A stretch of 64,000 nt of DNA, from NCBI GenBank assembly GCA_009823395.1, contig CM020514.1, positions 6,904,466 through 6,968,465 on the forward strand. The letters run 5' to 3'. Under the pieces are notes generated by a model. That model saw only the letters and a program-made list of their open reading frames with translations. It did no database searches and had not been told where the DNA came from. The position numbers and the translations under genes are program-made. This document shows positions 1 to 11,070 of this stretch, piece by piece. Numbering within the stretch: the stretch's first letter is position 1; the number at the start of each line of letters is the position of its first letter. The stretch is from Thamnaconus septentrionalis. Lineage: Eukaryota; Chordata; Actinopteri; Tetraodontiformes; Monacanthidae.

Positions 1-1311
1 CGCCGCTGAGTGGAAGTGACGGGCCACGAACTGGCAGTCTTTAAACGCGCTGTCCTCCGAAAACGCTGCCGCACTGACAGAGGAGAAATGTGTCGCCGCG
101 ATCAGATTAGCATACTTCATCCCCGAGGACAAAATGATTTATGTTCCCAGCGAAGGAAGGCGGGCAAGGGCAGCCGACCGAGAGGGAGAGGAAACACGAA
201 GAGCCGAGTCCGGTCCCGTCGGCCCGAGGAGCGGCGACTCCGGACGGCTATGAAGTACTGCGGAGCGCTGAGGGGGCGAAAGCGGCGGCGAGGGAGCAAT
301 CTGACTGACCAACACCAGCGCATTAGATTAAGAAGCCCCATTACGGCCGTTTGCAGACGTAATGAATGAATTCTGCTGCTATGCTCGCAACAGTCAGCAA
401 AAGTTTGTTGGCCTCACAAAGCATCCGTCGGTGGCTCCGCCTTGAAACAGGCCGCGCCCTCGTGATTTTGCCAGTCGCAACCCGCGAGCGCTAGCCCACC
501 GGGAAGTTAGCTATTAGCTCCCGCAGCGAAGCACCGCACACACTTGGAATAAACAAAGTCTGCAGGCGGTAGAACAATAATCAGGTCGGCTTGCGACGTA
601 GAAAATTCGGCAAAATCCAAACGCCAAGTTCAGCGCAGTCACAAAGAAAAAGCCAATTATATATTTTTTATTCTCATACTGTGTTATGTCTGTGAAGGTT
701 CTCAGTCATCCAGGTCATTTTAGGCTTAAGTTGGGCCCACTGGACTTGCGATCTTGAAGACGTTCTGAAGAACTTAAGAGGAAACTTAACCCCCCCACTA
801 AATTTCACACTGTGTTGATTTGCATGCCTCTAAGGCAAAAAGACGTGTTGAAGACCCGAAAAAGCCTGTTATTCATTCTAGGGCCCCTGGAAAACATTCA
901 GAATTTTTACCTAAAAATAACGAGTTCCGTTGCCCTTATACCTGTTTCTGTCCCACACACAGAAATACAGCATCATGCTGACCACACACTAGAAAATCAT
1001 CACGGCTTAACTGAGTTTGGAAGAAAAAAAAAAAGGGATAATTTCGACTAATGTTTCCAGTTAATCCTCAGGTTGGACTCACTAGAAGACAGCCGTCATC
1101 CCACAGGCTTACGATGTCCCAGACTGCGCCCTGCTGGGTAGGAAGACGACCAATCGTCAGCTGGCTGCTCTGCCTTCCACTCTAATGAGAGAAGATGGAC
1201 GGCCACCTGGCCGAGAGGAGCTTGAAACCCTGCGACGTCCTGACCCCGGAGCTTCCCACTCTGCTCTTTGCATTGGCAGCGCCGAGGTTCCACCAGAGGT
1301 CAGTCTGGCGC

Positions 1312-1351
1312 GGCATGGTAAATATCAGGCCCGCTTGATATTTACCATGCC
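1312..1351. repeat. Perfect 16-bp inverted repeat, 8-nt loop
   Basis: The left arm GGCATGGTAAATATCA (1312-1327) is the exact reverse complement of 1336-1351. They are separated by eight bases. Weaker complementarity extends outward. It could be a foldback transposon core, a small-RNA hairpin or chance. Confidence 0.85.
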
Positions 1352-1987
1352 AGAGAGGGAGGCTCTGACTGGATCAGTAAAATAATCTCATTGAGACCAA
1401 ATACTTGAGGAGTGATTGGATAAATAGTGCAATCTGACGGAGCAGAGGACCAATCCGCCTCGGTGTTGGGATCAGTACTGCTTAGTTGAGGTCGTCCTGA
1501 GCCAAAGTTCTACCTACGTCAAGTTCGGTTGACATGACGAGATGCAACACACGAGGTAACAACAAAATGCATGCATGGACTTGTTGAAAACCAAAGAAAT
1601 GTGAATAAAATACAAGTTGAAACTGTATTTGTTGGGGTCTAATTCAACAGACTTTCATGTTATATTGACACATATGAGTTCTGCCAAAAGAAAGCCAAGA
1701 AATGGCCGTTCGTTCTGCCAAACAGAACATATTTTTTTTTACCAGGTTAGAGACAACAACAACAACACCCTGGCAGGTGTTGAATGCCGAACAACCAAGC
1801 AGGAGGGTTTCGCGGCCGATACGAGGGTCTTGGAAAACGAACGGTGTGAGGCTGGCACGACAAATAAAGATCTGGAAAATGGGCAGAATATGGGCCCAGT
1901 AAAATTTTATGGATCCCTCCGAGGGGAAAATATGAAGTAAATCTCCCGGACACGAAGCCGAGGCGCCGACTGAATGGATGTGCGTTC

Positions 1988-2010
1988 GTGTGTGTGTGTG
2001 TGTGTGTGTA
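1988..2010. repeat. (TG)n microsatellite beside sec22a donor
   Basis: About 11 TG units on the plus strand lie just beyond the inferred donor of the third sec22a coding exon. Confidence 0.9.
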
Positions 2011-2025
2011 GGTGTTCCTTCCTAC

Positions 2026-2205
2026 CGATGCCCTTGTACTTGGAGTGCGCGTGCACGGAGAATCCGTTGACGCCTCGCAGGTCCTCGGGGGAAAGCTGGT
2101 AGGGCGGCCGCAGCTTGATCTCCGTCTGCATGTCGGCCAGGTTGATCCTGGTGGAGAGGGAGCGCGGGCTGTTGTAGCGCTGCTTGGTCTTCTGGATGAA
2201 GGTGT
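2026..2205 (-). CDS. sec22a: sec22a third coding exon
   Basis: This exon encodes residues 116-175: [20 protein letters not shown], then [20 protein letters not shown], then [20 protein letters not shown]. The acceptor is TCAG|ACAC. The donor ATCG|GTAGGA is inferred from the human exon boundary. A (TG)n microsatellite starts about 15 bp beyond it. Confidence 0.93.
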
Positions 2206-3175
2206 CTGACGGGATCGAGGGGGAAAAAAAACAAACATTTAATTTAAGCAAGATTTCGATCCTCGACGATCTCTCGATTTTCTCAGCAATACACAGGGTG
2301 TCCCAAAAAATTCTGACATCATTTCACAGGCCAATAACTTGGACCATCCTTGTTGAAATAACCTCAAATTTTCACAGAATGTATAGAAACGGATCAAGAT
2401 TTTATATTGGGGTGGGGAAAAAAATCGATTCTTAGATTAATCGCGATTATGACATTGCAAATTATGAATCGATTCACAAATGTAAAAAAAAAAAAAAAAT
2501 CAATTTTTTCTAATGATGCCGGCACTCATGTGCGACTGCGCTGCAAGGGCGAGGCCAATTACGAAGTCTATTGGGACTTTGTTGTTCTGCGGTAAAAAAA
2601 AAATTGCGATTCTCGATTAATCGCGATTAATTGCATCGCAGCCCTCTGAATCGGAATCGAATTGAATCGTCAGGTACCTAGCGATTCCCACACCTATTTT
2701 ATATGTAATGTTTTCTTTTTGTTCTGTTTTCAGGTTGAGCCATGACGTTCACTCCCAAAGAGAAGTCATTTTACGTCTTGGAATACGCTCAAACACAGTC
2801 ACCCAGTTGAGACGCGGCACACCTAGTTGATGTGTGCCGTGTCACAGGCGGTGCACATATTGAACACTTATGAAATCGCTCCAATAATAAACTTATGATG
2901 TTCAACACTTAAACTGTTCAATTTCATTACTAGACACAGGTAGACTTAGTAGTTTTCAAGACAATTGCTTTTAAAATGATGTCAATATATTATTTTTTTT
3001 TGGGAGGGGTGGGGGGGGGGTATATATGCACCCTGTATATTCCAAGCACATCTTTTACAAAAGTTTCTCAGTGTTCATTTTCTGACGCAAGTTGCTCTCT
3101 ATTCCCCAGGGACATAACAGCGGTTCTCAACTGGTGGGTTGTGACCCAAAAATGGGTCGTGGAGCTGTTTTGATT

Positions 3176-3209
<34 letters not shown>

Positions 3210-3283
3210 TCGTATGGGCGGTTTCCCCTTTGTTATTATTATTATTATTTTTTTAAAATATTTTTTTTTTAGTATATATATGC

Positions 3284-3337
<54 letters not shown>

Positions 3338-6300
3338 TATATAGTTATAGGGGAAATGTTGAGCATTTTGCAGGGCACACAATTCTATTCAATTCAATAC
3401 TTTCAATAATTTATTTACTAGACATGATAGAAAGTGTGCTAGCGTTTTTATTGTTGTGGAATAAATTTGGAATTGCGACTTAATGAGAGGGAAAAAATGT
3501 GGGTCCGGAGGCTCCAGCAGTTGAGAACCACTGGCGTAACAAATTTTATAATGTGAACCTCTTCGCGCCACTCACCGAACTCAATGAAGGAGTACGGCCG
3601 CACGGCGCTGCCGATGCGCTTGGACTCGTAGGTGACGATGAACTCCTTCTGCAGCTCGTCCAGGAAGCAGAACGCCAGCACGTTGGGGTAGTTGGCCGTG
3701 CACACCATCATGTAGCCGACGCCCAGCGCGCTCGTGAAACTGAAAACAGAGAGACAGGGGAGGGGAGAACTTGTGCTTGTCAGAAAGAACCGAAACGACT
3801 ATTAAACGCCAACAACCTTCACATTCGCACGCAACTGAGCGAGGCAGAGACGACACGCAGGGCACGGAACAATTTTTATCCAAGAAAAGACACCTTCCGC
3901 GTCGTCTGAGCAGCCCAGAGCACTTCTCGGGGGGGGGGCCGGCTATCACAACGACATATTAATTGTCGTCCGTGACGCAAAACGTCTACAGGCAGCGGCG
4001 ACGGGGCGGACGGCGGGCCGTGATGCGGCGGCGGCAAAATGAAAAGAAAATGGCTTAAATACAGAAGACGTCGAAAGAGCGTCGCACTTAAAAGCGAGGT
4101 GTCACCGCGACGCCGAGATCCAGCAGAGTGACTAATACGTACAATCAATGGGAGGCGGGAACAAAAGCCGAGTATTAGTGGATTTTAAAATGAACACTGA
4201 CACTTGAGAAGTAAAGAGTTTTTCTTTTTCTTTACTTTAAATTGTTGCTCTCAGGGACAAAACAAAGGACCAGAAGGAGGAAAATGCAAGAGGAGCCGCA
4301 GGTTTCTATTAGGTCGGAGTGTGAAGGGAGGACGAGGCAGCAGAGGCGGATGCAAGCGGGCTGCTGACCTTTTCGAATCTATTATGTTGATTATAAACCT
4401 ATTGGAATAGACTTTGTATTAAATAGGGAACTGTAAAGATCAATATCAGAGTGTCAAGACCTTCCAAAGGTCCCGTAATATGCGAAATTCAATGCAAATG
4501 TGTAATGTGAATAATGAAGGAGCCCGAAGAATGAGAAAAGTCTATCCTTTGTTTTTTTATTATGGATCCCCATGAGCTGTTTATTTTATTTTTAAAACGA
4601 CAACAACATCAACAACAAAACATGATGTATGTTGGCTATGTGTGAGGTGACAGGGCATTCAAATAACAACTAAACCAGCATTTCTGCTGTAATGATCGAT
4701 TATGCCTTTGTGTCTTTCATTTGCTTGACCTCTCACAAAGTTCTTTAAATTAGCCCTCTGTGATGTCATAAAGGGAAGTGCTACTGAGCGCTGCCGGGTG
4801 GGTCTTGTTTTTTTTGTTTTGTCCCCCTGCAAAGGCGTGGAAGGTCCTACAACTCACGGGCTTTTAGCAGGAGGCTGCACACAGAGAGTGTAGCTGCTCC
4901 CCTAGAGATGAAGATGAATAATAATAATAATATAACATCTTATTGCTTATATCATTCTATATATTCTACGTTCAGCTCAGATGATGGCACCGCCCTACTG
5001 TAACTTTCCGCCGCTGGAGGAAAATCTGTCTCCTTGAAACGATGAAGCTCGACAAAATCCTACATTGGCCATTATATCTCACCGACACAAGCGCACGCAC
5101 TGGACTTCCTGAGCGTGAAAGCGCTGTCAAAAGAACAAAGTGGGCTCGGCCGAGTTTACTGCAGAGGCCCTAAAAAAATGGCGCAGTGCCTTCCGAATCC
5201 CCACAAAATTCCACGTAAAGCCAACGCCACCGAGATTCCTACAAAATGTTCCTACAAAATGTATACAAAGAACACTCGGTTTTAACGACGCACGAATATT
5301 AATAGACGCATCAGGGGCCTCCGGCGGTCTCTCGGCGTCACAGATGTGATCAGCTGTGACCTTAAACGCCGCCCGCCTCGTCCAGACCTTCGTCGGCTTC
5401 CTGACCTTCTCTCCTCCAGCTGCTGGAGGGTCCCGCTGATTAAAAAGGGCCCTTATCAAACGGAGACGGCGGCCATTGAACTTCGGAGTTGACTCATTAA
5501 CGGCCGACCCGGGGTGCCCCGCGCACTCATTAGCTATTAATAAATAGCACCGCCAAGCTTCTCAAAGCGTTTTTTTGCCGGAGAAACAGCCTCCGCCACA
5601 AAGCGCTGTTTACTTTTGCCCATAAAATAACTTGTGCGGTGCCGAGTGGGGGGAGGGAGGAGCGGCCACAGCGCAGCAGTTACTCAGGCATTTTATTACA
5701 GTTGTAAAAAAAGGAAACGGCGGCAAAATATTTTGTCAACGGATTAGCGGCTTTTGAAATGCTGCTAGCGCTACACGTCATTGCGGGCACGGGCTCACGA
5801 GTCACGTCCAGCGTTCAGAAAAATCATAATCAAATAATAATGATAGTAATCCATCTGTTATGAAGAGCTGCCTGGATGTGCTACTTGAAAAAAATAAAAG
5901 AAAATGCTCTTTATTTATATAGCTCCAACAGGACATCATTAAAACACAAGCTGGTTCAAACCCAGTAATTTATGTTACTGCTCTGAAGTGTTACAGAGAA
6001 AAGATCCATTCAGTGCCACTACAATGGAAACTAACGATGGTGCATTCATGTCGGCTCCAGCAGGACACAAAATCAGCCAGAGCAATGCTCAGCTATTTAT
6101 GTATACTGATCTGCTGCCTTGTGAGAGCTGTTGAATTGTGTGTGAGCCAGGCCCTCGCCCAGGAAGCTTCGGTAGAGAGGAACACGATGTTAATGTCAAT
6201 TTCAAGGCAAGAATTGTGCCGCTGCAGTGGCGGTGGCACCACCAGGGCAGCGAGCAGGCTTGTTGTTTTCCCTCTTTTCTTTATTTATGTTTACGTGGCC

Positions 6301-6713
6301 TTTACCTCTGTGAAACTCCACTGGAGTTATGCAAGAAAGAAAATGCCACCAGGTCCTCCATCAACATCAGGGTGAGTAGCAAATGCGCGAAATGTCAGTG
6401 TTGCACAAACAAGGCTGAACAAGTTTATATAACCATCATTAAAACCTTATCTGCATACAAGAGCCCACGGTGGCTTAAAACCCCGGCGGGTTTGTTTGAC
6501 AGAACCAGACATTTGAACTAAAGGGACCTACTTGACATTAAAAGCTCCAGACTTGAGTGTGCAGCGGTCGGGGAACTGGCTGAGTTTCTTGGAGAGACCT
6601 TTGAGGTGCCTCTTGGTTTCCTGAAGATCCTTGTCCTGCTCGTAGTCGGTGGACGCGGACAGAGGGAGGCCGTCCTCGACCCGCACCACCGAGGCGAACA
6701 ACACCATCGACAT
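2026..6713 (-). CDS. sec22a: SEC22 homolog A, 5' three coding exons (partial)
   Basis: This is an ER longin-domain protein of the SEC22 family, linked to early secretory-pathway traffic. Three exons (6532-6713, 3576-3739, 2026-2205) join in frame to encode residues 1-175. The start reads [20 protein letters not shown]. Conserved blocks include [25 protein letters not shown] and [12 protein letters not shown], all matching human SEC22A rather than SEC22B or C. The longin domain covers about residues 1-120. Human SEC22A carries several C-terminal membrane segments. Their exons are not recognisable at 1-2025 and must lie left of the window. Gene order pdia5 then sec22a on one strand is the same as in human. 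Confidence 0.95.
2296..2400 (+). mobile_element. Mariner-like terminal fragment
   Basis: The segment opens with ACAGGGTGTCCCAAAAAATT, the terminal-repeat style of mariner-like elements. No second end or transposase was found. Confidence 0.45.
2405..2695. repeat. Interspersed repeat with ATCGATT / TTAATCGCGATTAA words
   Basis: GATTAATCGCGATTA occurs near 2431 and again near 2617, separated by a unique-looking core and A-runs. This pattern is typical of a dispersed fish repeat; the class is not assigned. Confidence 0.5.
3178..3207. repeat. (TA)n microsatellite
   Basis: About 15 TA units inside the hAT-type MITE. Confidence 0.9.
3272..3338. repeat. Compound (TA)n(CA)n microsatellite
   Basis: Interrupted TA runs pass into CA units inside the MITE. 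Confidence 0.85.
3576..3739 (-). CDS. sec22a: sec22a second coding exon
   Basis: This exon encodes residues 61-115: [20 protein letters not shown], then [20 protein letters not shown], then [15 protein letters not shown]. The acceptor is TCAG|TTTC and the donor is TTCG|GTGAGT. Length is 164 bp, ending in phase 1. Confidence 0.96.
3740..6531. other. sec22a intron between first and second coding exons
   Basis: No gene was recognised. It holds one copy of the TGATGTCA dispersed repeat (about 4741-4905). The block at 5330-5580 is GC-rich with AT-rich homeobox-like words and could be regulatory. Confidence 0.65.
4741..4905 (+). repeat. TGATGTCA dispersed repeat, copy 1
   Basis: Order of words: CCCTCTGTGATGTCATAAAGGG, GTGGAAGGTCC, TTTTAGCAGGAGGCTGCACAC, AGAGAG. 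It shares these words with copies at 23.5, 28.6, 32.8, 40.3 and 45.7 kb. Confidence 0.55.
6532..6713 (-). CDS. sec22a: sec22a first coding exon
   Basis: This exon encodes residues 1-60 plus two bases: [20 protein letters not shown], then [20 protein letters not shown], then [20 protein letters not shown]. The donor is TCAA|GTAGGT. A 5' UTR acceptor lies just upstream, at either 6737 (GGCAG|GGT) or 6723 (GGCAG|AGC), so the gene has a separate noncoding first exon. Confidence 0.95.
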
Positions 6714-8117
6714 CTTACAGCTCTGCCAGAGTCACCCTGCCGGAACCAGACAAGACATCAGTGATACATGCAGCATAACTACGTGCAGCACATATGAATC
6801 TTGTTCATGAAATAGTCCATGATCATCTGGAAGACGCAGCAGTCCAGTTTGACTCCACCTGACGAGTCTAACTGGTCCTTCAACATAATGCGCAGCTGTC
6901 ATGCAGCTCCACCTGTCCAGCTCGCATTCACAGCGCAATGGGTAAATGCCTTCAGCTCAGTCCATGTTTTGGCTAAAAACATAGCGTTAGTCTTATAGTT
7001 TCGAGACAAATTTAACTGACATATATTTCTGAAACGTTAATGACCCCACAAGAGCAATTCTTTTTGTTTGTTTGTTTGTTTCCCTTTTTGTTTTGACTGT
7101 TTTGACTGACAGGTGGCCATCGTATTCGCCTGCTGGGTAGGATTCCTGCCCACAAAACTAACTAAACAGCTGCGTCAATCACAGAAATAATTACAGTTAG
7201 TCATATGTTCTGCTCTTATAATGAGAATATTAACTGTTGTTTGTTCCTAGAACAAACCATCAAATATTTATAAAAACATCAACATCCCAGTGTGCAAACG
7301 TTTGTTTTAGTCAGAACTGAATCACAAATAAAATGCGATTACAACTTCTTCGGCCTATAGCGAGCAAAACACATTTTTTTTTTTTTATTTGATTTTTAAA
7401 TCCCTGTGCAAATTCACATAATCACCACAGTTGATATCTTTCAACCCTAGAACCATCTTGTTATTATGCAGTACAGTTGTTGAAGCCAAATGTCAAGGTT
7501 TCCTGTACAAGTGCGTCTTTAGCTGGGATTTGAGGAGATGGACAAAGCCTGACCGTGGTCACATAAGCTGTTTCTTTAGAACCATGGACAGCTCCACTGA
7601 TTGAAGGCGGCGATAGGAGGAGGAAGCCTCGCAAGCCACTCTGACGTGACAAGACACCTACGACTTCCCTTCTGGCACTAATTCAAACGCTCCAGTGCAA
7701 ACTTAAATGTATACGGTTATCTGTCAGCCCTCGTTTGAATAAAATACAAAGCCGGAAACGGCTTGAGGAGTTGACGTTTCTGCTAGCCACCTACCTAGCT
7801 TTCATAAACAGTAACTCTGGGACTGTGATTCCCTTCACGTTTGTTTATTTGCACTCCCGAACGTGAAATATTTTTCGACATTTCCGCAGCGGCCATGTAA
7901 CAGCACGTTTTCAGGGAAATTTAAAAGCACACAAGGCAAGCCAGATGGACACAGTTTGCAGCTACCTACCGCAGCTAGCAGTAGCCTGACAGCTACTGTT
8001 AGCATGGTAGGGAGCCAGCAGCTGGCTGGCTTGTACATGCTCTACTAAATAAAAACGTTTCAGGGCGGATCCCGCATTTCATCAGAACGAAGTAATTTAT
8101 TTGGAATGATTTAGTAC

Positions 8118-8260
8118 CTGATAAACCAGTGTTGCATCATGTGGACATCTGTACGGTGCAGCTAGCCTGTAAATCCAGCTAGCAAACCATGGGGAGGGGT
8201 TTCCTGGTGTTTACGTGGCGTCCGCTGTGCATTATGGGTAGACGGACGCTTTTCAGCGGC
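8118..8260 (-). promoter_or_regulatory. Putative sec22a promoter and noncoding first exon
   Basis: On the minus strand CTACCCATAATGCA (8228-8241) resembles the 3' half of a ZNF143-type site. It is followed by about 100 bp ending at a possible donor TATCAG|GTACTA (8118). This is the most promoter-like sequence upstream of the coding exons. The exon contains upstream ATGs. It is an inference without transcript support. Confidence 0.35.
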
Positions 8261-8843
8261 GCAAGGGCAAAATTTATATTTTTTTTTCTCTGCAGTTTCA
8301 TTTTCAAATTAAGGCCCATACAGCTGAACGGTGCTTAAAATCCTTATTTGTCATTATATCCCGATTTACTGAAATCTGTTTTTAATTTATGTCGAAACAA
8401 TTTGATACAAAACAACAAAAACTGCTTCTTGCAGATTAATTTTACTTTTCATTTATTGTGTTATTGTACTTGGCTTGTAAAATGTAGTAAATTTACATTA
8501 TTTTTTGTGGACTTAAAAACACAATATAGACTTATACAACAAATAAAAAAAAACGTCATTCTCTGTTACAATACCTGCTGAGATTCCTTTTTGGTAAAAT
8601 GAAAATAATGTAAACTCCAAACAGTTTTAACGGCCATCCTCAGGAACAATATTTTTTCTCCATTCAAAAAAAACAAAAAACAAAAAAAACAACCTATATG
8701 TAGTTATATTTAAAGTATATTCAATTTTAAAGAAAAATAATGATACAGAGATTGTTAGTGGCCTCATCCTTCACTCAATATTATGCAGTCTCCCCGGGGC
8801 CACAGCAGTGTGTCAACCCAGGGGGCTGTATCCTCAAGGCAGG

Positions 8844-8888
8844 TGTATGTGTGTGTGTGCAGAAACACACACACACACACACACACAC
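8844..8888. repeat. (TG)n and (CA)n microsatellite pair
   Basis: TG units at 8844-8859 and CA units at 8865-8888 face each other and could form a small hairpin. Confidence 0.85.
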
Positions 8889-11010
8889 CGAGTAAAAGTG
8901 GATGATGAATGTCTGCTGCTGCTGACAAGTTGATGAATAGCCACAGGTACTCGGCAAATGTTCAGCGGGTGTCAGGTGTGAGCTGGCCAGTGTGTCGTTC
9001 TTCTCCTGGACGCTGCCTTAAAAACAAACAGCATTTAAATGCAGCCATGCCAATCCTATCCTCCCCCTCGTGTCATCGTTATCCAATTCATCTTTCAGCG
9101 CAGCCTTTGGCCCTTTAAATATTTGTGATGGCTAAATATACACCCGCGGAGTGCACAACGAGATTTTGACAGCTTTCACCCCCGCCCCCACGCTGCTTAT
9201 ATGATTTGATTTTACGGGCGTGCCTGAGCCGGCTGAGAATCATGAGACAATAATAGGTATTACAAAAGTAGTGGGTTGGTATTCTCATGGGGAATGCGAT
9301 GCAAATCACATCATTAAATGAGGAATCCGGATGACATTTACACAGCAACGGGTTACATTAAAGCATGAATGTGTCAGACAGAGTCCCTTGGAAAGTATTC
9401 CTCTGGGGAGCAGGAATATTCAAATTTTATGTCAATGAAAACGCCACTGCAGCGATCAGTCAACGCACCAGGGTCTGATGTTTTGTGCAATATTAGACAA
9501 AAGCCATCAAAACTGCACAAGTCGAAATAAGAATGTGTATTTTTGTGGAAAAGAAAAATCCCCCTGAAGATGAATCCTGATTTAATGCTAAATTTTTCCC
9601 TATAGGATGGATTATTCCCTGCATCAAGGAGTCAAAAAACAAATGATCATCCCATGGTGGGTGTAAAGCAAAGAAGAAGACAAAGACAGAAAAAACAGGA
9701 AGCAACGGCAAGCTTACCTGCTGCTGAAGGGATCACTTTTGTCAGAACTGGTTAGCACTTTTTTTTTCTGAGATGCCTCCGAATTAAAAAACAAAACAAA
9801 AAAAAAATTGACATTAATCAAGCAGATCAGAAAAACAATGCAACATTTGAAGTGGCAGGTCAAAAATAATGAAAAAAAATCAAACTGCTTAAACACGCTG
9901 GAAATAGACACACCAATCAAGCCCCAGGCAGTGAAAGCGCTGCCATGTTTTTGTTCCATCCACTCGTCGAGCGAGACGATTGCAATTAGCCCGACTCTTC
10001 AGGTAGGTGGTGTTCTGGATTTATGGATTTCCCAGCAGAGGATGAAAGTCATTTTGATTACTGCCTCGTGAGAAATGAGACAAAGAAAATCTTTTGTCTT
10101 CCGAGCCGATTCTTCTCATTTTATTGACCTCCGAGTTGTCTGACCCAATTCATTCTTCCCCGCGCAAAGCTACATCAAAATGGAAGAGGAGTGTGAAAAA
10201 AATTAGATAAATAATATAATCAGCGAGTTGCTTTTTCTGTGTTGTCTTTGGTGGATTGTTTGTGTCTTTCTATAAATAATCCAATAAATAATGAGGGCAC
10301 GGTGAGGCAGAGGACACTGCGATGGATGAAAGCCGTGCACAGATTGACGTCAGGGAGACGAAATCACGATCACTCCCAAAACTTTGACGGAGAAAAAGCT
10401 TTCGTAAGGGTGCTTCCCTCGGTCCCTGCTGCCTCTTTCTGCAGTTTCAAACATTTCCTCACAAATTAAAATCAAACAAAGTCCTCCTTACACTCACAGA
10501 CTTGGACAAACTCGCCAACAGAAACCAAACACAGGCACTCTTTGCGTTTTCCCTGTTCAGAGTGGCTCTTTCTGTGGACTACGGTGACTTGAAACCACAC
10601 CTGAGGGGTCACGACCCCGCTCAGCCTCTTCACGTTTCAGGCCTGCGTCTCCCTGACGTCACCACCAGCAGGTTCACTCCCCAGTCCAGCGCCTCCCTCC
10701 CATCATTTTTCTTCATAAAGCCGTCGATGTCAGATGTGCTGAGTGTAGTTTGTGGCTCATTACTTCCCCGCATTGTGACGCAGAAATGCGTAAGAAAAAA
10801 AAAAGAAAAAGAAAAAATAAGCCGAGAACAACACCTGCTCCTCTCACGTGTGTCTGTTCCTCAGCACAGCGAGGCAGGAAGGGCGACGTCTAATTAGTTA
10901 TCCCAACACAATTATGCCTTTAAATATACATTAGTGGCTCAGATCAATTTGTTATTTGTCAATCTGTCTTTTGACTGTGAAGCAAAAAATCCCTTTAACT
11001 AATATGAAGT

Positions 11011-11070
11011 TGACCACTTTATTGGGCAGCTTTGCGTCTGCGTACCTACTAAAGTGGCTGGTGGGTGTAC
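11011..11070. mobile_element. Two facing Tc1-like terminal ends, no interior
   Basis: TGACCACTTTATTGGGCAGC is followed after about 15 bp by GTACCTACTAAAGTGGCTGG and TGGGTGTAC. These are inverted versions of the terminal sequence of a common fish Tc1-like element. The interior is gone. Confidence 0.6.

Larger units (their letters stand above)
1..2025. other. sec22a intron sequence (downstream of third coding exon)
   Basis: No exon was recognised. Positions 1-560 are CpG-rich with AT-rich homeobox-like words around 320-375. A perfect 16-bp hairpin lies at 1312-1351. A (TG)n run lies at 1988-2010. Confidence 0.7.
3119..3532. mobile_element. hAT-type MITE
   Basis: The ends are AGCGGTTCTCAACT and, inverted, AGTGGTTCTCAACT (13/14 match). 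The left end continues into GGTGGGTTGTGACCC, as in hAT (Charlie-like) elements. An imperfect 8-bp target duplication flanks it: GACATAAC at 3111-3118 and GGCGTAAC at 3533-3540. There is no coding capacity. The interior holds AT/CA microsatellites. It ends about 35 bp from the sec22a second coding exon donor. Confidence 0.7.
2206..3575. other. sec22a intron between second and third coding exons
   Basis: This intron is mostly transposon-derived: a mariner-like terminal sequence (2296 on), an ATCGATT-rich repeat, AT/CA microsatellites and an hAT-type MITE. Confidence 0.75.

Noticed and set aside
10..369. 119-codon Arg-rich plus-strand frame at the left edge
   Set aside because: CpG-rich, basic low-complexity translation; no similarity to sec22a exons or any family I know.
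1..2025. Search for the next sec22a exons (membrane segments)
   Set aside because: No minus-strand frame resembled the expected hydrophobic exons, so they are taken to be outside the window.
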